Shown: positions 4,451 through 5,540 of the stretch, piece after piece
Layout of the letters: every line of letters begins with the position of its first letter
How positions within the stretch are numbered: the first letter of the stretch is position 1
NCBI GenBank assembly: GCA_012800145.1
Contig: JAAZJW010000021.1
Location: 1 to 5,540, forward strand
Length of the DNA: 5,540 nucleotides
Origin: Clostridiales bacterium
GTDB lineage: Bacteria; Bacillota; Clostridia; Peptostreptococcales; Natronincolaceae
Reading direction: 5' to 3'
The notes under the pieces: model-generated
The model's input: the letters and a program-made list of their open reading frames with translations, nothing else
What the model was told of the DNA's origin: nothing
Databases searched by the model: none
Made by a program: the position numbers and the translations under genes

Positions 4451-5540
4451 GTGCACAAAAGAAAAATATATGTAATATTAATCTGTGTTATCAGTATGAT
4501 GACAACTATATCCTACGGAAATGAGCATAGTACAGAGCTGGAGGTGGGAGGACGGTCTGCTATTGTTATGGATGCGAATGTAGGGAGGGTTATGTACGAA
4601 AGGAACATACATACAAAACTTCCTATGGCTAGCACCACAAAAATTATGACAGCATTATTGGCAATTGAAAATATTCCATTGGATAAAAAGGTAAAAATAC
4701 ATCCTGAGGCCCTAGGTATAGAAGGGTCTTCCATATATTTAATGGCTAACGAAAGAATCAAGGCAGAGGATTTGATATATGGTCTGATGTTAAGGTCGGG
4801 GAACGATTCCGCTGCGGCAATAGCATATGAAGTATCGGGTTCTATCGAGGATTTTGCAAAATTAATGAATGAAAGGGCAAGGAAGATAGGGGCGAAAAAC
4901 ACGAATTTTACAAATCCCCATGGTTTACATGAAGAAGATCATTATACAACAGCGTATGATTTGGCGTTAATCACAAGGGAAGCCCTCAAAAACCCAACAT
5001 TTAAAAAGGTAGCAAAAACAAAATTTTGGGTGGCCGAAAGAGAGGGTCATAAATATTTTTCGAACAAAAATGCAATCTTGGATATATGTGAAGGTGGCGA
5101 CGGGGTAAAAATCGGTTATACAATGAGAGCGGGCAGGTGCTTGGTAGCATCCGCGACCCGGGGTAATATGCAGTTAATCACCGTAACGTTGAATAATTAC
5201 AACTGGTTTGATGCTGCCACAAAGTTATTAGATGAAGGTTTCAACCTGTATAAACCCCATGCCCTGTTTGATAAGGGGCAAACAATCACCAGAACCAGAG
5301 TCCTGGATGGGAAAAATAAGGAGGTTTCTTTGAATGCACATAAAGATTGTGTTATTCCGTTAACTAAGGGAGAAAAAGAAAAACTTCTTACAGTTATTGA
5401 TATACCCGGGGTTTTGCATGCTCCTGTGGGAAAAGGACAGAACATAGGTAAGATGACCACATATTTAGACGGGAGGATACTCAATACAACATATCTGGTT
5501 ACCAATGAATCCATAGAAAAACGAGATTATAATGATAAAA
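4451..5540 (+). CDS. dacB: D-alanyl-D-alanine carboxypeptidase, DacB-like (S11), 3'-truncated, with KIG motif
   Basis: Second secreted S11 penicillin-binding protein, expected to remove terminal D-Ala and reduce cross-linking of spore peptidoglycan. The frame is open to the window end: 363 codons are visible, and about 20 may be missing if it is near the 382 residues of B. subtilis DacB. Residues 1-23 look like a signal peptide (MHKRK, then a hydrophobic core, possible cleavage near ISYG). S61-T-T-K64 and S116-G-N118 are intact. The third motif, normally K-T-G, reads K220-I-G222 in the context GVKIGYTMRAGRC. A PBP5_C-type beta domain follows from about residue 245. Name and role rest on position after ytfI-ytfJ: in B. 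subtilis dacB heads dacB-spmA-spmB, and spmA may lie just beyond the window. It is a paralogue of dacF at 1383-2543. The family is very likely, the dacB name moderately so, and activity uncertain because of Ile221. Confidence 0.82.
   Translation, partial: MHKRKIYVILICVISMMTTISYGNEHSTELEVGGRSAIVMDANVGRVMYERNIHTKLPMASTTKIMTALLAIENIPLDKKVKIHPEALGIEGSSIYLMANERIKAEDLIYGLMLRSGNDSAAAIAYEVSGSIEDFAKLMNERARKIGAKNTNFTNPHGLHEEDHYTTAYDLALITREALKNPTFKKVAKTKFWVAEREGHKYFSNKNAILDICEGGDGVKIGYTMRAGRCLVASATRGNMQLITVTLNNYNWFDAATKLLDEGFNLYKPHALFDKGQTITRTRVLDGKNKEVSLNAHKDCVIPLTKGEKEKLLTVIDIPGVLHAPVGKGQNIGKMTTYLDGRILNTTYLVTNESIEKRDYNDK

Overview
The window is an AT-rich, gene-dense stretch of chromosome with every gene on the + strand. 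It comes from an endospore-forming Firmicute, most likely an anaerobic member of the Clostridia. The evidence is the gene set: pyrimidine-nucleoside phosphorylase, DacF, a DUF2953 (YtfI) protein, YtfJ/GerW and a second sporulation-type D-Ala-D-Ala carboxypeptidase. Strong GGAGG-type ribosome binding sites and U-tract terminators agree with this. The genus cannot be fixed from the sequence.

Layout. 1-1281 is the 3' part of a pyrimidine-nucleoside phosphorylase gene (pdp), cut by the window start; its stop codon lies in the loop of a long terminator-like hairpin. 1383-2543 is dacF, preceded by a good match to a forespore sigma-F promoter. 2544-2682 is a 139-bp gap with a hairpin, an odd purine-biased patch and a second sigma-F-like promoter. 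2683-3312 and 3305-3748 are the overlapping pair ytfI (DUF2953) and ytfJ (gerW), ended by a clear intrinsic terminator. 3749-3919 holds that terminator and a near-consensus vegetative promoter. 3920-4318 encodes a small MazG-like NTP pyrophosphohydrolase with an unrecognised C-terminal extension, and has its own terminator. 4319-4450 carries that terminator and a 23-bp-spaced direct repeat. 4451 to the window end is a second S11 DD-carboxypeptidase (dacB-like), cut at its 3' end, whose third catalytic motif reads KIG instead of KTG.

How it fits together. Most of the window is a sporulation neighbourhood. DacF and the DacB-like enzyme are secreted peptidoglycan DD-carboxypeptidases that would trim stem peptides and so set cross-linking of the spore cortex. 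YtfJ/GerW is a forespore protein tied to spore germination. The two sigma-F-like promoters suggest that dacF and ytfI-ytfJ are switched on together in the forespore. The MazG-like gene looks like an independent vegetative housekeeping unit set between them. The most unusual points are the KIG motif, the MazG C-terminal extension, the paired sigma-F-like promoters, the tandem repeat upstream of the dacB-like gene, and two related purine-rich intergenic patches flanking ytfI-ytfJ. I found no CRISPR array, tRNA, rRNA or insertion sequence.
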